From positions 1,902,668 to 1,966,667 of the forward strand of contig JAZARR010000206.1 in NCBI GenBank assembly GCA_037389465.1: 64,000 bases of DNA, in the 5' to 3' direction. The stretch's first letter is position 1. Every line of letters begins with the position of its first letter. The notes below the pieces were generated by a model. The model was not told the DNA's origin and did no database searches. It was given only the letters and a program-made list of their open reading frames with translations. Shown piece by piece: positions 13,901 through 27,800 of the stretch. A program made the position numbers and the translations under genes. The stretch is from Baylisascaris procyonis (Eukaryota; Nematoda; Chromadorea; Rhabditida; Ascarididae).

Positions 13901-14518
13901 TCAAAACTCAACTTCGGACACATCTAATCCCCAAGAATTTCATAGAGATACCTCTATTAAAAAAATTTTCACTTAAAAATTTCGACAGATTGAAAGTATG
14001 GATTGGTAAAATGTGCAGCGATGAAATTGCAGGTAATAAACGCTCCAACGAATATTTTGCATATCTTCGTCCAGATATACAAAGTGATGGAATCATTTCA
14101 TTCCACCCGACTGGTAGATAAGCAAATTTTCCGTCGAACGAATAAATTCTATCAAAACATGCAAATTTTGTCACAACGACTGTTATATTCAGCGAATGGT
14201 TGGCAATCAGAATATCAATTAATATCAACGCTCAAATTGCTGATGACCGACCTTGATCGTACGATCAATCATGTCTATGCTTTCCAAATATGTAATGAAG
14301 CAGACATTATTACAGGCAACTGTATTACTGAACTCCAATTAAAATAGCTAATTTTAGCTAGCGATTCGAAAATTCGTCGTTCCATGTTTTATTTTTCGGC
14401 TCAAAATGCCCTCAAATAAACAACGAATCCAGCTAAAATTCCAGTTGAAATGACACGTGCGCACTGGAAATTGGAACAAATAGAATTCCAAAATTTTCCA
14501 TGACTACGAAGTTCAGTG
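10911..14518. other. No gene seen
   Basis: AT-rich. A + strand open frame at 14003-14347 (114 codons) has a helical-looking composition but no recognisable family and no supporting splice sites. I leave it unannotated. Confidence 0.5.
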
Positions 14519-14667
14519 CTTCCCGTCCCAAAAAATTTGGATGACTGTCAACGGCCTGAAAAAATTTTCACGATGGCGAGATTAAATCTGTTGCTTCCCA
14601 AAAAAAAAATTGGAGGATTCCCAATGGCGTGAAAAAAATTTTCACGACGGCAAAATCAGATCTGTTG
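14519..14667 (+). repeat. Two-copy ~74-bp tandem repeat
   Basis: Unit 1 is 14519-14593 and unit 2 is 14594-14667. Both start CTTCCC, contain an A-rich run, then a GAAAAAAATTTTCACGA-type segment, and end AATCTGTTG or GATCTGTTG. Divergence is mostly small substitutions and A-run length. Confidence 0.75.
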
Positions 14668-17600
14668 TTAGTGTTGTAAGAAAATGAAAATTTTCAACAT
14701 AACGAGTCAAACGAGCAATATACGAATGCAATCGAAAATCCTCAAAAGTGTGGCAATTGCCTTTCATACTAAAGAGTTTCATCAGGTTTCTATGGCAACT
14801 CATATCACAATAAAACCAATCGAATGGCACTTCTTTACGGCAATTATAACATTGCACTTCATATCACTTTGCACTTCACTCACAAATTTCAAAAATGACA
14901 AAAATTAATGGTATGAGGAGAACTTCGATTGTGTTTAGTTAATAATTGTAAACTCTATAAGTTTCTTAAGCAATAAATAATACCAATTCAGCTGGTGAAA
15001 CTTTCGAGTAAGTAACTAGAGAAACATACCCTATTGAATCGGCACGAAATGCGTATTTATTAGCGCTCTTATTTCGATAAAGAATTTCTATAATATCGAT
15101 TAATAATATAATGTGCATATTAATGGGATTAAGTTCTAATTATAAGACAGCTCGTTAACATCTTCCACAAAAAGTTTGTTTTTCTGTGACCTAATCAATG
15201 CAAAATGCACCAAAATTTTTCACAATCTAGGAACTTCTCAAGAAATTATTCAGCGGATTTCTTTAGAAAATAAATCGTCGGCCTAAAGTTTGGTCATAAC
15301 AGCTACTAAATTTCGCAAGCAATCTTTCAATGGTTATACAGCTGAAATCACTGAATGCGGGCAAACGTAAGTGTCGGCACATGCATAATATGTACGTATA
15401 CAACATCCACATAGTGCACTTTGCATATGTAAATTTACAACGGCGTATAATAATAAAAACAAATCTGCTAAAAGTAACATGAACATCAAAATAAGAGTTT
15501 AACAATCGAGACATCACTCATCTTTAGATGAAGCAAAGATGATTTCATATCTATTCCTTTCAATATTTAGCAATATAGGAATTGCTCTTGCAGGAAACGT
15601 CAACAACGTGCTATAATAACACAACGACGCGTTAAGAACCCTAATTAAATTTCGTCGAGTTGCGTCGACGTTTGAAGGGTCTCAAAGTCTGCTGCCAAAA
15701 CTTGAAGGGATTTGAAAACCAATTATGCCACAAAAATGCACATAAGGAATTTTCCAACATACTAAATTGCATCGTTTTGATTGACTTACGTCCAGTTTTT
15801 CATTTACCCCATTCGAGTTTCTGATCACCACCACTTATCGTTTCAACCGCTGATGCTCGCTGTATGAAGACGGAAGACATACGCTTCCTAAAAATAAATG
15901 ACCTTAGCGCAACTAATACCTATGCACAAAGAATTTAGGACTATGAAAATACAATCTAACCCATTTGGTAGTGATATTACACTGCACATTGAATGAAAAT
16001 TGTGCACAGATTATACGCTTCAAACAGCTCAGGTCTTGTTCTATAGCAACACCGCAAAGACACCTGGCTCAGTTTTTTTGTCAATGACTCGCAAAGGCCT
16101 AAGCGGTCAGGTGGACAGGGTTTCCCGTAACGATAATGGTTAACGTGCTGCACTTATGTCATGTTCGTAAAAAGTGCTTTGGACAGCAGTGCAAAAAACC
16201 CAGCACGAAACATTTCTTAACAGGATTCAGGCAAAGAAGTATCATAGGTAGTACATGAACTACTATAACAGCTCTTATGCTTTCAAACTGCAACTAACGT
16301 TCTCCAATGCTTACAACTAGGCAAAAAAATAATTGTTTAGCCTTAATTAAGCTTTCTAATCGGCCAGACAACTGCGATAAGAGCCCTACCATTGTAAAAA
16401 TGTTCATCATGTTCGTTGTAATTGTTTACAAATGAAGAGTGGCAATTTCCCTGCTGGAAAATCATAAAATGTGTTTCATTGCATATAGTCACATAAGTGT
16501 CGTATGCAAATCCATCAAAAAACCACAATACATCAATATTTCGAATGCGGCGGGTAAAGTTTTGAGTTCTTCTTATATCCATCCGACCCAAAACTTCTTT
16601 TAACGTCGTTAAATGAATAATGATAATTCACAAGTAATTAACTTCCACAGATAATTAATATTAGCAAGAAATAAAGCTTTTTAGGCAAATATTTCAATTA
16701 TGATAGACGACAATAATCATAATAAGGTAGTATCATCATACAGAAGGCAATACCTCACAAAATTTAATAAAACATTCACATTTGATAGTAATAATTATCT
16801 CAAATCAAGCTGCAAGTTGAACGAGTATAAAATGGTTCAAGAAATAAAGAAAATTTTAAGATTGCTTCAAACGAAGGGCTATATGAGCAAACAAGATTGC
16901 ATAAGAGAGAATATTTCGGCACAAAATGGATGAAGTGTTTCTTATATGTGCCCAGTTAGCCGCGAAGATGCTAACTCAAGAAATCTCGCAAATGAATTAG
17001 CAGAGTTTAACTGAATCCAAAAAGCACATATGTATGCTCAAACAAATAACGCATTGTCGAATTCTGAGCAAATTGTACATAACACATTGTTAAATCTTTT
17101 TCGTTGAAAACGTTTTGGGAAAAAAAAGAAAGCGTACAATCACCAAAGGAGTAGAACTCACTCGTTAGCGAAACTATAGCCGTGTTAGGAAACAGAAATT
17201 AAGATAATGAAGTTTCATTTGGTTTGCGTCAGTGAACATTTGCACCATCGTTATAAAAAACGAATCAATGATTTCACGCACACAGATGTGCAATACTTCT
17301 TTATAGCTGAGTGCATATTCCCACTCCCCTCTTGAAGCACTCAAAAACATACATCACTTGAAAATTCCAATTGAAAGCGAATATGTTTCAAAAATGTTTA
17401 CCGCTTATCGACCGGAAGCATTTAGTTGGAACAGAAGAGACCGAAAGAAAAATGAAAATTGAATTAAGACCGATGAAAATGGACAAAAATTTTTGTTTGC
17501 AATCGAAGTTTTACTAAAAAATGCTTGCCACGATAAGAGAATGCTTGTAGCTCAGTTACAATTCATAAAATTATTCAAATAAAACAGCAGAAATACGAAA

Positions 17601-20600
17601 AAGATAATCGATTAAGAACAACAACGGTGCACTAGGCGAAATAAAAAAGACAACAACACAGGAAACCTTAACCAAAGCGGAACTTCATAGTCTCACAGGT
17701 AAATAGGGGATTGGAATGTTACATGAAAATATACCGATGGAAACCTTCAAAGCAAAAATCAAAAGAAAATGAGCAACAAGGAAGGCAGCCATGAGTTGAT
17801 TGTGGGGAATCTGAACGGGACGAAAAGTATCCTGTAGCTTTCGCGCATATTGCCCTCTTACTGTGAAACCTCAACATCCATAATACGGTCACCCAGTTAT
17901 GATTGCCTATTATTTGATTCCCTACACATGAGGAAGCCGTAACTAAGAGCCTTTCTGTAGGGCATACTACTTCGTAAAAGTGCTGGCAGTTCAACTCAAA
18001 CGCCGGTTTCGTCCTTTTCCATCTTGAATAAACCAACTGTCGAGCAGACAGACGGCCGACATACTAATCCTCTTTGGGTAAAAACCAGCCCAAAATTGAC
18101 AGATTGGAAAATATGGTGTCAGAAGTTCTCCTTGGCTTTTCTCCACGAACAGTTTCTCTGTACTTCTGAACAACTGTTCTATCTCTTAAGAGCCCTAAGA
18201 AGATAACGAACGGCAATTATAGTTACCTTCAGAAGGATGAGAAGTATGTACACTACAAACAGAATCGAATTTCGGTCGGTAGAAAGCGATTAAAGATTTC
18301 TAATGTAAGTTCGCTAAAAAAGCGAGAAATGTTGCAGATTTATCCTAAGGCAAAGTGTATAGTCATTCTGAGCATATAAAGGAAATCCACCATTCGCTTC
18401 ACAATTATATGATTGTAGTGTTGCAAACTTGCATGTTCTGTTTGAACAGCAACAGAAACTTCAATTCATGTCCCGTGATGCCTTCTTTATGAGTTCGAAT
18501 TAAGGCACTATATAAGCGACGCACACCGCAACATTCAATACAATATGGAATAATCACCGAAAATGTCACAGTGCTTGTTCTAGTCATCACTGTTCTCATA
18601 TTTGATGTTCGTTGGTCTCTATGAGAGCAGAGTGTTTATGTGGAGGATGAAGGGCTTCTTAGTTAGCGCTTCAATGGATCACAGAAAGGATTATCCAAGT
18701 GCTTACAGTTGTATGGCTGTCGTTATATTTCATTCAAATCAACTTCAATAATATGTTCGTTAAGAGCTTTAAATGATAAAAAAAAAATCACCTATGGAAA
18801 CGCAGATAGTAGTCGGCAACGAGAAACGACAGAACAAATTAGCCATTAATTCAAATACGTCTGTAATTTTTGAATGTAGTATGCTGTTAACATTAGTCCA
18901 TTCCATGAAGCAATTAAAAACGCATAAATGGACTCGAATAATCAGCCAAATCTTTGTGGATAGCGTGAATGAATAGGCAAATAACGATTGTAAACGAAAA
19001 CGAAAAAAAAATCCATTTCAAATGAATTTAAACGCAACAAACAGAAAAGAAAACGAATGCCTGAGGAAAAGAATGAAGTTTCACTGATTAGTGGAAGTGT
19101 AGTTTAAGCTAAACGTGAGTGGGTGAACTTATTGTGCGCGAACTGATTACATGTTAATTTGAATCGAAAGAGATAAGAGAAATGCATGGAGCATATTTAC
19201 ACTTTTAATGATATAATTGGAAAACTCGAATTTTTTGGAGTGTTCGGCATTCCCACAAACAGGTAAGTTGAAGAAGGAAGACTACTGTGGATGCAAGTGA
19301 AGATGCCAAAGCTTGTATAAAAATAGCAAACGAAGTAATTCTTGCGTAAGGGGAACGAAGAATGGAATCGAACTGGACGGCATGTTCTTCATAAACTTTT
19401 GTCACCTGAAAAATTCGCTGCAGATTATCGTAATCTCAAAGCAACATTAACAGCGGTTTTATCATGGAAGCGTCAACCGTAATATTTAACTTATTTAAAC
19501 CCCAATTTGTTGAAATTCATCACGGTATCGATCTTTTGTCCCCTCCAAAACATAACGAGAACTTTTCGTCATCAACTACTGTTGAGGTTTAAATCCAGCG
19601 TTAGACTATTTTCCGTCCATTTCACCATCAGATGAAGCGACTAGCGGTCAGAAAATACAGCGGTCTTTTCAGTTGTGTTTTATAGAACGCCAACGCCATG
19701 AGAGGTTTTAAATTTTTTTTTTCATAGTTCGTTTCAATGAATAATCAAATGATATATTTGTTCGGTTGCCTGCCCGGTGTTGTTAAAAGTAGGTAAATCG
19801 TGGGCGCAAATTGAACAGCAACATGTGACTACAAAGTGTGCCTAGACCGAGACAGATGAAGATTTCGTTCAACGCTCTAAATTTGCCACTCGATTTTGTG
19901 CCTGCCCACTGGCCCACAATTGCACCATTGGAATCAGTGAAACACAGAAAACGAGCACATGATCGCGATGTCATATAAGAGACATTATAACCAACTAAAG
20001 TGATAGTGGCCAAGGAGTGGTGTGCCTAAGCGTCGACGCATCTCCGTTACTTATTTATCGATGTTTCCCCTATGTTTTACCAAGAATTTCTTTAAGAAAA
20101 AGCATTAAATTAAAGTTGTTATTTAACATTCCTTACTACATTCATATTCTACGCTTCTAAATACTTGAAATAAGGACACTCAGTTTTTATGTATACATTC
20201 GTCTGCGTCAAGCATTCAGTTGGCTAATTAAACGAATTCCACTATAACGAGTAGTATATATATAAGATCGTAATAAATCGATTATTCTTCAATGAATAAA
20301 TTATTCGCTTATTAGGCTCAGTTATATTGATCGAAGTGAACAATTTAGATTAACAAAAAGCCCATTTAACGTAAATCACCACTGTGCACTTTCTATTTGT
20401 TTATTCATGTATTTTATGCATGATTCCATTGCCAGATTGATTTACGTTCAAAATTTGTGCAATATTGCAGTACGTTAACTCATTCGATAAAAAAACTTCT
20501 CCTTCGTTCCGATTGGTAAAGAAAATATTTAGACGATATTTCTATATAATTTCTTCTTTACAATGTGAGTTAACTGGAAATGTTTTTTCTTATCAACTGA

Positions 20601-20924
20601 ACATTCTATACGAAAATAAAATCAAATGGCTCATGTTTTTAAAATCTCTATATTTTTAATGGCGTATATTTTATTAGAGAGCAGAGAATATATAAAGCTC
20701 AGAAAAAAGATTTACAAAGGAAGCTTTATTCTGCCTAAACAGCTGTTAGATCGAGATCAGCTGCCTTTATTTCCGTTTATTTGGAAAGGGTCTTAAGCAT
20801 TATCGGAAACATCGCAATTTTCAGCAGGGCATATGAATATATCGAAGTCCTGAAGAATACAAAGAATACGTGATGAATTGAAATCGCATTTTTCCAAACA
20901 TTTGTCAGTTCTCACGTTCCCAAT
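14668..20924. other. No gene supported
   Basis: About 6 kb of AT-rich sequence. Minus-strand open frames at 16343-16591 and 19783-20013 have more protein-like composition than their neighbours, and the second sits after a plausible TTTAG acceptor, but neither shows a domain. A good donor-like CAG|GTAAGT occurs on the + strand at 19,261 without an associated convincing exon. Confidence 0.45.
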
Positions 20925-21518
20925 GGAGTTAAGCAAAGAAACATCATCCGAAGAAAGTTTTAAAAGTTGGTGGTGAGCACCTGATCCAATTGCGCTATGC
21001 TGATAACGTCATGCTTCATGCACAGGGTATTTGGCAAATGCTGCAACAGTCAACGAAGAAAGGTTGTAATGTTGAGCAAGGAAACACATCGAAGAAGTCG
21101 AAAGTTATGTGTAAATGGCACAAAAGGTCAAAATATATGGCGATCACGTGAAAGAGCTTTAAGAAGGCACACTGGGCTTAAGGTTTCATTAGGAAAATGA
21201 AATGCTCTGAAAAACTTTTGCAACGAGAAGACGTACTCACATCCTTGGCTCCATAGCCCTATCAACGATGCTGTGTGGAACCCAAACCTCTTCTTTAACG
21301 GTAGCAGAAGGAAGAAGGCCCAAAATAACGATGAATAGGGTGTACCTGGCATCTCCCAAGAGAGCATATTCCAAACGGAAAAATGATCCGAAGAAGCAAT
21401 CTCCAAGGTATAAACAAGCAGCAAGAGCAAAATGAAGTGGGCAGCTATTGAATTAGAATACGCTAGAAATCAAATGACCTTTCAGGCGATCACCAAGAAG
21501 ATACGAAAGGTTCATTAA
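20925..21518 (+). pseudogene. Decayed RTE-type non-LTR retrotransposon reverse transcriptase (C-terminal half)
   Basis: Three reading-frame pieces appear in the order expected for an RTE/CR1-type reverse transcriptase. Near 20925-20960 GVKQRNIIRRKF corresponds to the conserved GVRQGD..SP.LF block. At 20966-21151, in another frame, there is a GGEHLIQLRYADN segment, a decayed form of the F/YADD catalytic box with Asn in place of the second Asp, followed by a KKG..........SKKSKVM stretch like the usual KVGL.....KTKVM. Near 21345-21400 REHIPNGKMIRRSNLQ matches the LR..IRNE.IRR.. region, and KMKWAAIE near 21430 resembles the KWAGH box; that frame stops at 21516-21518. At least two frameshifts and several stops separate the blocks. 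The upstream endonuclease and most of the RT fingers are missing or unrecognisable. It is a dead remnant. Confidence 0.72.
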
Positions 21519-22355
21519 ATAAAGTTGCAGGAAAATGTGGAAAAAGGTTGCGACTAGCAGAAACGAGTGATGGAAGCTTCATGAAAATGAATAATGCAAG
21601 AATGGAAAGCAGTAAAAAGCTATCGTTAGAGGTGTCATAAAGTGCTGCATTCGATAAAGGCGCGCGGAATGATTGATACGGCTTACTCCCCTTTGTCAAT
21701 GAAAGTATGAAACTCAGTCTGAAAAGACCAAGATTCTTTTTTAGAGGCAAAAAAAACATAAAATTAAATGCTGAGATCAGCATATAATTTCATAAATTGC
21801 ATCCTTTAGCACTAGAAATTGAAAATTCTCATCTCAGAGATGACTAAATCTAAAAACTCATTAACATGGAAAAGATGCAACGATTTTCCATATGATACAC
21901 ATGCAAAAGAAAATGTAAGAATAACCCTAGATAAAATATTTTTATTCTGCCTAGATTCGGGCCAGGTTTAAAACAGATTTGCTCTATAGAAAATAGAGAA
22001 GAGTGCTCAAGGTGCCTAAGCCATGCATCCTTTTGCATACCGCTCGTCTGAGGAATGACAAACCCTCCTCAAATTTAATTAAAGAAAAAATACGATAATT
22101 CAGTATAAACAAAGATGCAGACTTTTTCATTTGCATAGTTACGGCTAAAAAATTCACTTTTTTCCTAAACATAAGCCAGATGTTTACGACTAATTTTCTT
22201 CGTTAGGCGAATTCCACAAATAAGAAAACGCACATCATTTGTTCATATCACAGGCAGAATGACTAATTGCTGCTGTTTTTGAATTCTCATGAAAAACTTC
22301 CTTGTCAAGAACGGCACCCGGCAATTTGCCGTATGAACCGGTTCCACCATAATCT
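21519..22355. other. No gene seen
   Basis: AT-rich spacer between two non-LTR remnants. Minus-strand open frames at 21490-21783 and 21850-22172 show no family signal. Confidence 0.45.
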
Positions 22356-22800
22356 TTCTATACCGATAATCTACGTTGTGACAAATGTCCCGACTTTATG
22401 GACAGTAATGAGGGAAAGGGGGGCATATGCATCGTGAGGTAAGTCACCCAAGTGCTTAAGGTAATCGCAGCAAGAATAATCGCGTATATGGAATATGCAG
22501 GATATCTGTAGTATCAAAGACTTTGGAGTGACAAGAGGGAAGAATTTATCATTCAGAAAGCATTTCGAAAACATTTCAAAGATCTGCTTAAGAATCCTTT
22601 ACCACTTTGAAATTATACGACCATTAGCTAGCGGAAAAATTTCATATATGAGCAGAGAGAAAGTACTGACATTGAAAACTCGATTTACTTTACTATTTAC
22701 TGCAATCGCTATAGGCAACAACAAATATGCCCTCTAAGGAGTAATGAAGAGTGCTGTTAGAAAGATACATAATTTAAGAAAATTCGACCACCTGAAAAAC
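22356..22800 (+). pseudogene. Decayed CR1/Jockey-like non-LTR reverse transcriptase fragment
   Basis: At 22356-22373 the frame reads FYTDNL, a plausible eroded F/YADDL catalytic box. In another frame, an open stretch at 22495-22737 reads CSIKDFGVTRGKNLSFRKHF near its start. This matches the VKDLGV..D..L.F..H block that follows the catalytic box in CR1, Jockey and related elements. After it comes a KICLRIL segment and an LKTRFTLLF segment in the position of the YKTYVRPILEY block. Spacing between catalytic box and KDLGV block (about 45 codons) fits the family. The frameshift between the two pieces and the lack of other RT blocks mark it as a remnant. It is a different lineage from the RTE-like remnant 0.8 kb upstream. 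Confidence 0.65.
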
Positions 22801-24770
22801 TTTCAGTATTTGTAGATGAGGTAGGGTTGATATCCTAGCAAAATATGCACTTCCTAAAATAACCCAAAAGGTAGAAAATAAACACATGAGTAGAAAAATA
22901 AACAGATACCTAAATAGATGACTGCATAGATTCAGGGTGAAAATAACTTGCTATCAATAGTACTTCTACGAGCAAGATTAAACAAACGCCAAAAAAAAGA
23001 TGTTGAAGCAGAGGATTAATGACTATTAATAATCCGTCTTCTGGCCACCAAATGACCACAACGTGCCACTGGCCCTTATTGCTCACATTGCAACGTAATG
23101 TTTTATAAGTGTTTTCGTAACAATATTTGTTCTTACGATTGCACAATATGCAGCGTGTTTTTCACATCCTTAAAAGTCGACAACTTATCACTGTGAAAGA
23201 CTATTCAACATTCAATAATAGATTGCAGAGTTATATTATTGCATAAACGGCTTATTCAGGAATACATAAATGAAGTTTGACGATTATTATAGTGTTAGTG
23301 CTTCTTCGAATTTCAAGAAAAGGATGCACCATTAGCATGAGTGAAAGAGAACAAAAATCACAAATTCTGATCAGCTTCCTAAGATTGAATCGCAAAAATA
23401 TTATGCAATATATATCATCGTAAAACTCGAGTGGCCGAAAAGTTGGCCCATGAAAATTTCACTGTGTAGCACAGAGGATTAACATGAACCATCATCGCTT
23501 CTCCATAAGCTTTCTCAGTTAAAAGCTGATAAATATTGGAGAAGGATCATACTAAAGTTGGCTGCACAGTAGTATGATTTAGGGTTAGTATGTGCTCGAG
23601 AAAGATTTTCATGCAGTGACCCCCAAAATCGTGAACTCTTTAAAAATATTCGGAGATGACCGAACTTCAGGACCCCGAAAGCCAATAGTGCTGAATGCTT
23701 TCAAACGGTTCGTGCACTAACAACTGCTACATAGTGTTATCACTTTTTTCATTGTTCGCATATGAGTAGCGCAGTTGCAAAATACATCAAGTAAATTTTA
23801 TTTAAAGGAATGTGACGTGTAGCAAACCGCTGGAATGTAGCTGCTGTTTTTAACAATAAAACCGCTCAACGAGTGTGCACACCTCCATATTGTTGTTCTC
23901 TTCGGTGATTACTGCACCAATATGCAATCTCATCGTTCTATACGCTCACTGCAGACTGAATGCTTTCTTTTACATTCTCGATTATATACTTTCAATAACA
24001 ATAATAAAATAGATTATTCATACCTCCATATTTTAGCAGTCAGTAACGTTCCCATTATGCAAAAAGATATCTGATAGCACCCTGCACCATCGGAACTTTA
24101 ATTTTCAGATATGGGCCGATCACTTATCGGTCGAAGAACTTACATTATGCGATTTGGGCGCAACAAAAATTTTATGACTTTTCAAGGTTAATGTTGATCG
24201 GCAGTGTTTCACCAAATGGAAGAGCAGTGGCTACTACAATGTATACATAAATGTATAAATAGAAATTTAATCGCATGCATAACATCAACTACGATACTCG
24301 CCCGATATATCATATCAATTATAATAAGCCAATCAAAATGTATTCCGAAGCGAGTGCATGGAAATACAGTATTCTTTGCTTATAAGCCCCCCATACTCTG
24401 TCTCCCTCTCTCCTCAAAGAAAAGCCTCTTCGGAGAGAATATAAAGGAATCAGTTTTCACTTCTGTTGAATGTGGATCCACTTTGAATTTGCGAATGGCA
24501 TGACATCTAACCAAAACTTTTCTCCGAACATACATTCCTTTTGAAAATTTATCTAAATATATATAAGGATCACTTCTGCTCTATCGTTTCCATCCATATC
24601 ATGCATGCTTTTCAAAATTATCTGAAAACATTCAATGTGCCACTGGGAAAAAGCAAAAAGCCACAAGCGGTTTCCATATGCATAACCATGGATGCATTTC
24701 GAGTTGAAACCGCTTCACAACAACTGAAATGTGCGAGTCGCTTGTTTACCGCGCTTGAAAGAAAGGCATA
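22801..24770. other. No gene seen
   Basis: AT-rich. A RKIHNLRKF-like stretch just after 22,755 may be the tail of the preceding RT remnant. Otherwise nothing supportable. Confidence 0.45.
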
Positions 24771-24850
24771 AGGGAGTAGAAGAGGAGCGTGAGGTTGGTG
24801 GAGTAAGGAAAAGGGAAGGAGGAAGGGTGGAGACGAAAAGAGGAGCAAAA
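24771..24850 (+). other. Purine-rich (GA/GGA) tract
   Basis: About 75 bases of the + strand are nearly all purine, with repeated AGGAG, GGAAGG and AGAGGAG words. The minus-strand open frame across it, rich in Pro, Leu and Ser, is an effect of this composition. Function unknown. Confidence 0.6.
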
Positions 24851-27800
24851 AATAATTTTTTGGGCAAGTGTTGCTTTTTGTGCCAAAAATAATTTTCTCA
24901 GTTAGGCAACGAATTTAAAGAACCTACCAAATATCCATTTTCAGCCTTCCACACAATCATTAAATAAAATTGTTGAAAAATACTATCAAAAATGTGACTT
25001 AAATAAATTGTTGGATCTTTGCTCTTTCAAATGCTTTATTTTGATTGCCTTAACAAACTGGTCATGAATATTCCGCAGTAAACTTTTATTTTTTAACTAC
25101 TACTCTCTCCTAAACCGCCTTATTAAAGGAACACTTGTAGAGCTCACTAGGCAACGTTATGTCTGCTCATATGTGCATATGCGTGTACATCTGTTTGTCG
25201 CCTACTTTCATTATTCACCTGTCTGTGTAGTACTTTCAATGTTAGGTAATGAAGCTAGTATTCCGAAATTTGAAGGATTAATGTAGACAGTGATGACTCT
25301 GATCAATTTTGAACGAAGTTATGACAGTTTAAACGTGCAAAAAAATGAACGCATTTTGCACCGATCGTTTTTTTTTTCATTTTACAGCTGTCTGATTAAA
25401 AGAAAAAATATTTTCTGAAAGCTGGGTGAGCATTCGCAATAATCGAAATATGAAGGCATTGATTGTTTCGTACGATTGCAATCGATTGGCAAAACACTTT
25501 GACGAACTGAGTGAAATGCAGAAATGCATATCGTATCAACTCCTTTGGCACAGCTGTTCAATTTTTTATTGCATTTACACGATTTGTGTTATATCATTTC
25601 AGGCCTATTCTTTTGCAACATTATTGTATTGAATTAGTCGAATAAAATACATAAAAATAAGTAAGTAAACTCATCAAATATTACTGAAAAATTGATTCAA
25701 CGGGAAAAATTTGTGAATAAAAGAAAAATAAAATAAAAGAACCTTAATAACCATAACAACACCTATATAAATTCGAGCAAGGATGAGAGCGTAACACGCA
25801 AGCATCGTAGCGAGAATAAAGTGTGCTAGAGAAAAGGAAGAGACGTGATTTTGCAATCGGCGATTGGCAGCGAACGAACCAACAACCATCGACGACGACC
25901 TCCAGCCAACAACGCCCGATAGTTGAGAGAGACCCTGAGAGAGAGCACACATTTTGTCGGGTTTGCGACACTAACAGTAGCATAACCACCAACATCGATT
26001 CATAAGATTTGGCATTGAATTGGCCCCTCATTTTAGAAGCAAATAATCGCGCTTCGCTCCGTACTCTCATTAAATGCGTTTATTTTTTATTTTTTCGCTT
26101 AAAAATTCCTCCTTTAAGGTGAATTTTTTGTTTATTAGTAATAGAACGGGATTATGAACACCTTTAATGCCAAACTGGAAAGATTTTGTAATCGATTTAG
26201 TAGTGAAAGGTTTTGTTTTTTATTTTGTGTTTACTCTAATAGTCTATATTATTGACCAACAGTGCATACATTCTTATTCCCTACGAATGTATATGAGATG
26301 CTGTTTTTATAGAAACAATTTCATATTGAAGAAAATTCAGTGTCATCCTCGGCACCAATGATGTTTCGAAGAGAGAAAAATTTGAGTTTTCATGATTTGG
26401 GAAAAAATGATGATTGATGAGGAAAATTTTTGAATTTTAGGAAATAGTATTCTTCCCCGGAAATTTTGCCTCTTTTTTTAAAATTTTTCCTTCTCTCATA
26501 TATGCAAAAAATCGGTTAGAGAGCAAAAAAGATTATGCGGATGAAGATTGTGTGCAATATATGGACGGTGCAGCAAAATGGATGATTGTGGCTGTCATTA
26601 AAGTGGATGGGTGGTTGTGTGCATTACAGATGTAATCCTTCCGCACTTTGATGGCAGTAAAAAAAACGCAGCATTTCCGTTTGCACAAATCTCTATGTGT
26701 GTCGCAAACTGTGCATCTCTTGTCGCATGTAAACTTCCGCCGTTTTAAATAGCACTTACACTTACTTACGTCATTGACTTTAACGACGTTTAATTGAGTA
26801 ATAAATATTCAGATGAATAAAATGAAATATGAGAGAGGCAATCTCTTAGCTGAGCAGAGGAAAAGAAACTCTTTTCAACGATGAAAAAAATTTTTTTTAA
26901 ATAGACAATATTTCTCGGTGATTCCGTATTTCTTGGAAAATTACAATACTTTAATATGCCTTGCTTTGTGTATTTTGCATTGAGAAAATACATCTTTCGA
27001 GCTTACTTTTAGCTAACCTTCAATGGAGAAAACTCACCTTTTCACCGCCACTGAATCAGAAGATTGATTGAATGCACGATAAGAAAATATTGAGGAAGAG
27101 GTGAAGAAAGCAGCGGAAGTGATACAGCGAAAGTGATGTTTTTGCATTCAAATGATCAGTGAATTTATCAATATCAGCTGATAAGCAAAAGAAATCATAC
27201 CTGAGATAGACGTATCAGGTTTTATTGCATATCAATAATATTTGTTGAATAAATCTTCAACTTGCATTGTGACGCAAGACATTCATTAGTTCCTCTTAAG
27301 CAACATTGTCACAGGATTCTTTCAGTTCCATAAGATTACTAGTATTTTATGCCTCAAGAAATGAGGCTTAACCTACATCAACATTAATAACTCACATATT
27401 CTAACTCACTGTTATTTGCAAAAAGCCTTGATAACTGCAATCTCTCTTTGTTCCATCTATGAAGAGGTTATAGTACCTCCAAAAAGGGCAACCCTCCATG
27501 CTACACAATGTGTAACATTTTAACTGTAATATTTTTATCTCTATACACCATCTGTTCAAGGTGGGAGGTAAAAAAGTAATAGCAGCATACAATAACAGAA
27601 CGATTCCAAATTGCTATGGTTAACGAAAGTGTCGAAAAATTTTTTTTTTGCTGCGAAATATTTCTTTGAGCTTTCAGAGATTAGCTGAAACAAATGCTTT
27701 TCGATGTGGTTAGGCGTCCTCGCCTTTTCGCGTTCAAAACCCTTTGGGAATCTCTTTTTGCATGCTTCTGCAAATTTAAAAACGTGGTGTCATGCTCTAC

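Noticed and set aside
14003..14347. 114-codon + strand frame with helical composition
   Set aside because: Antisense frame of nearly equal length, no family match and no splice support; left unannotated.
17719..18206. Overlapping open frames on both strands near 18 kb
   Set aside because: Antisense pairs of similar length with no recognisable product; nothing separates either from chance.
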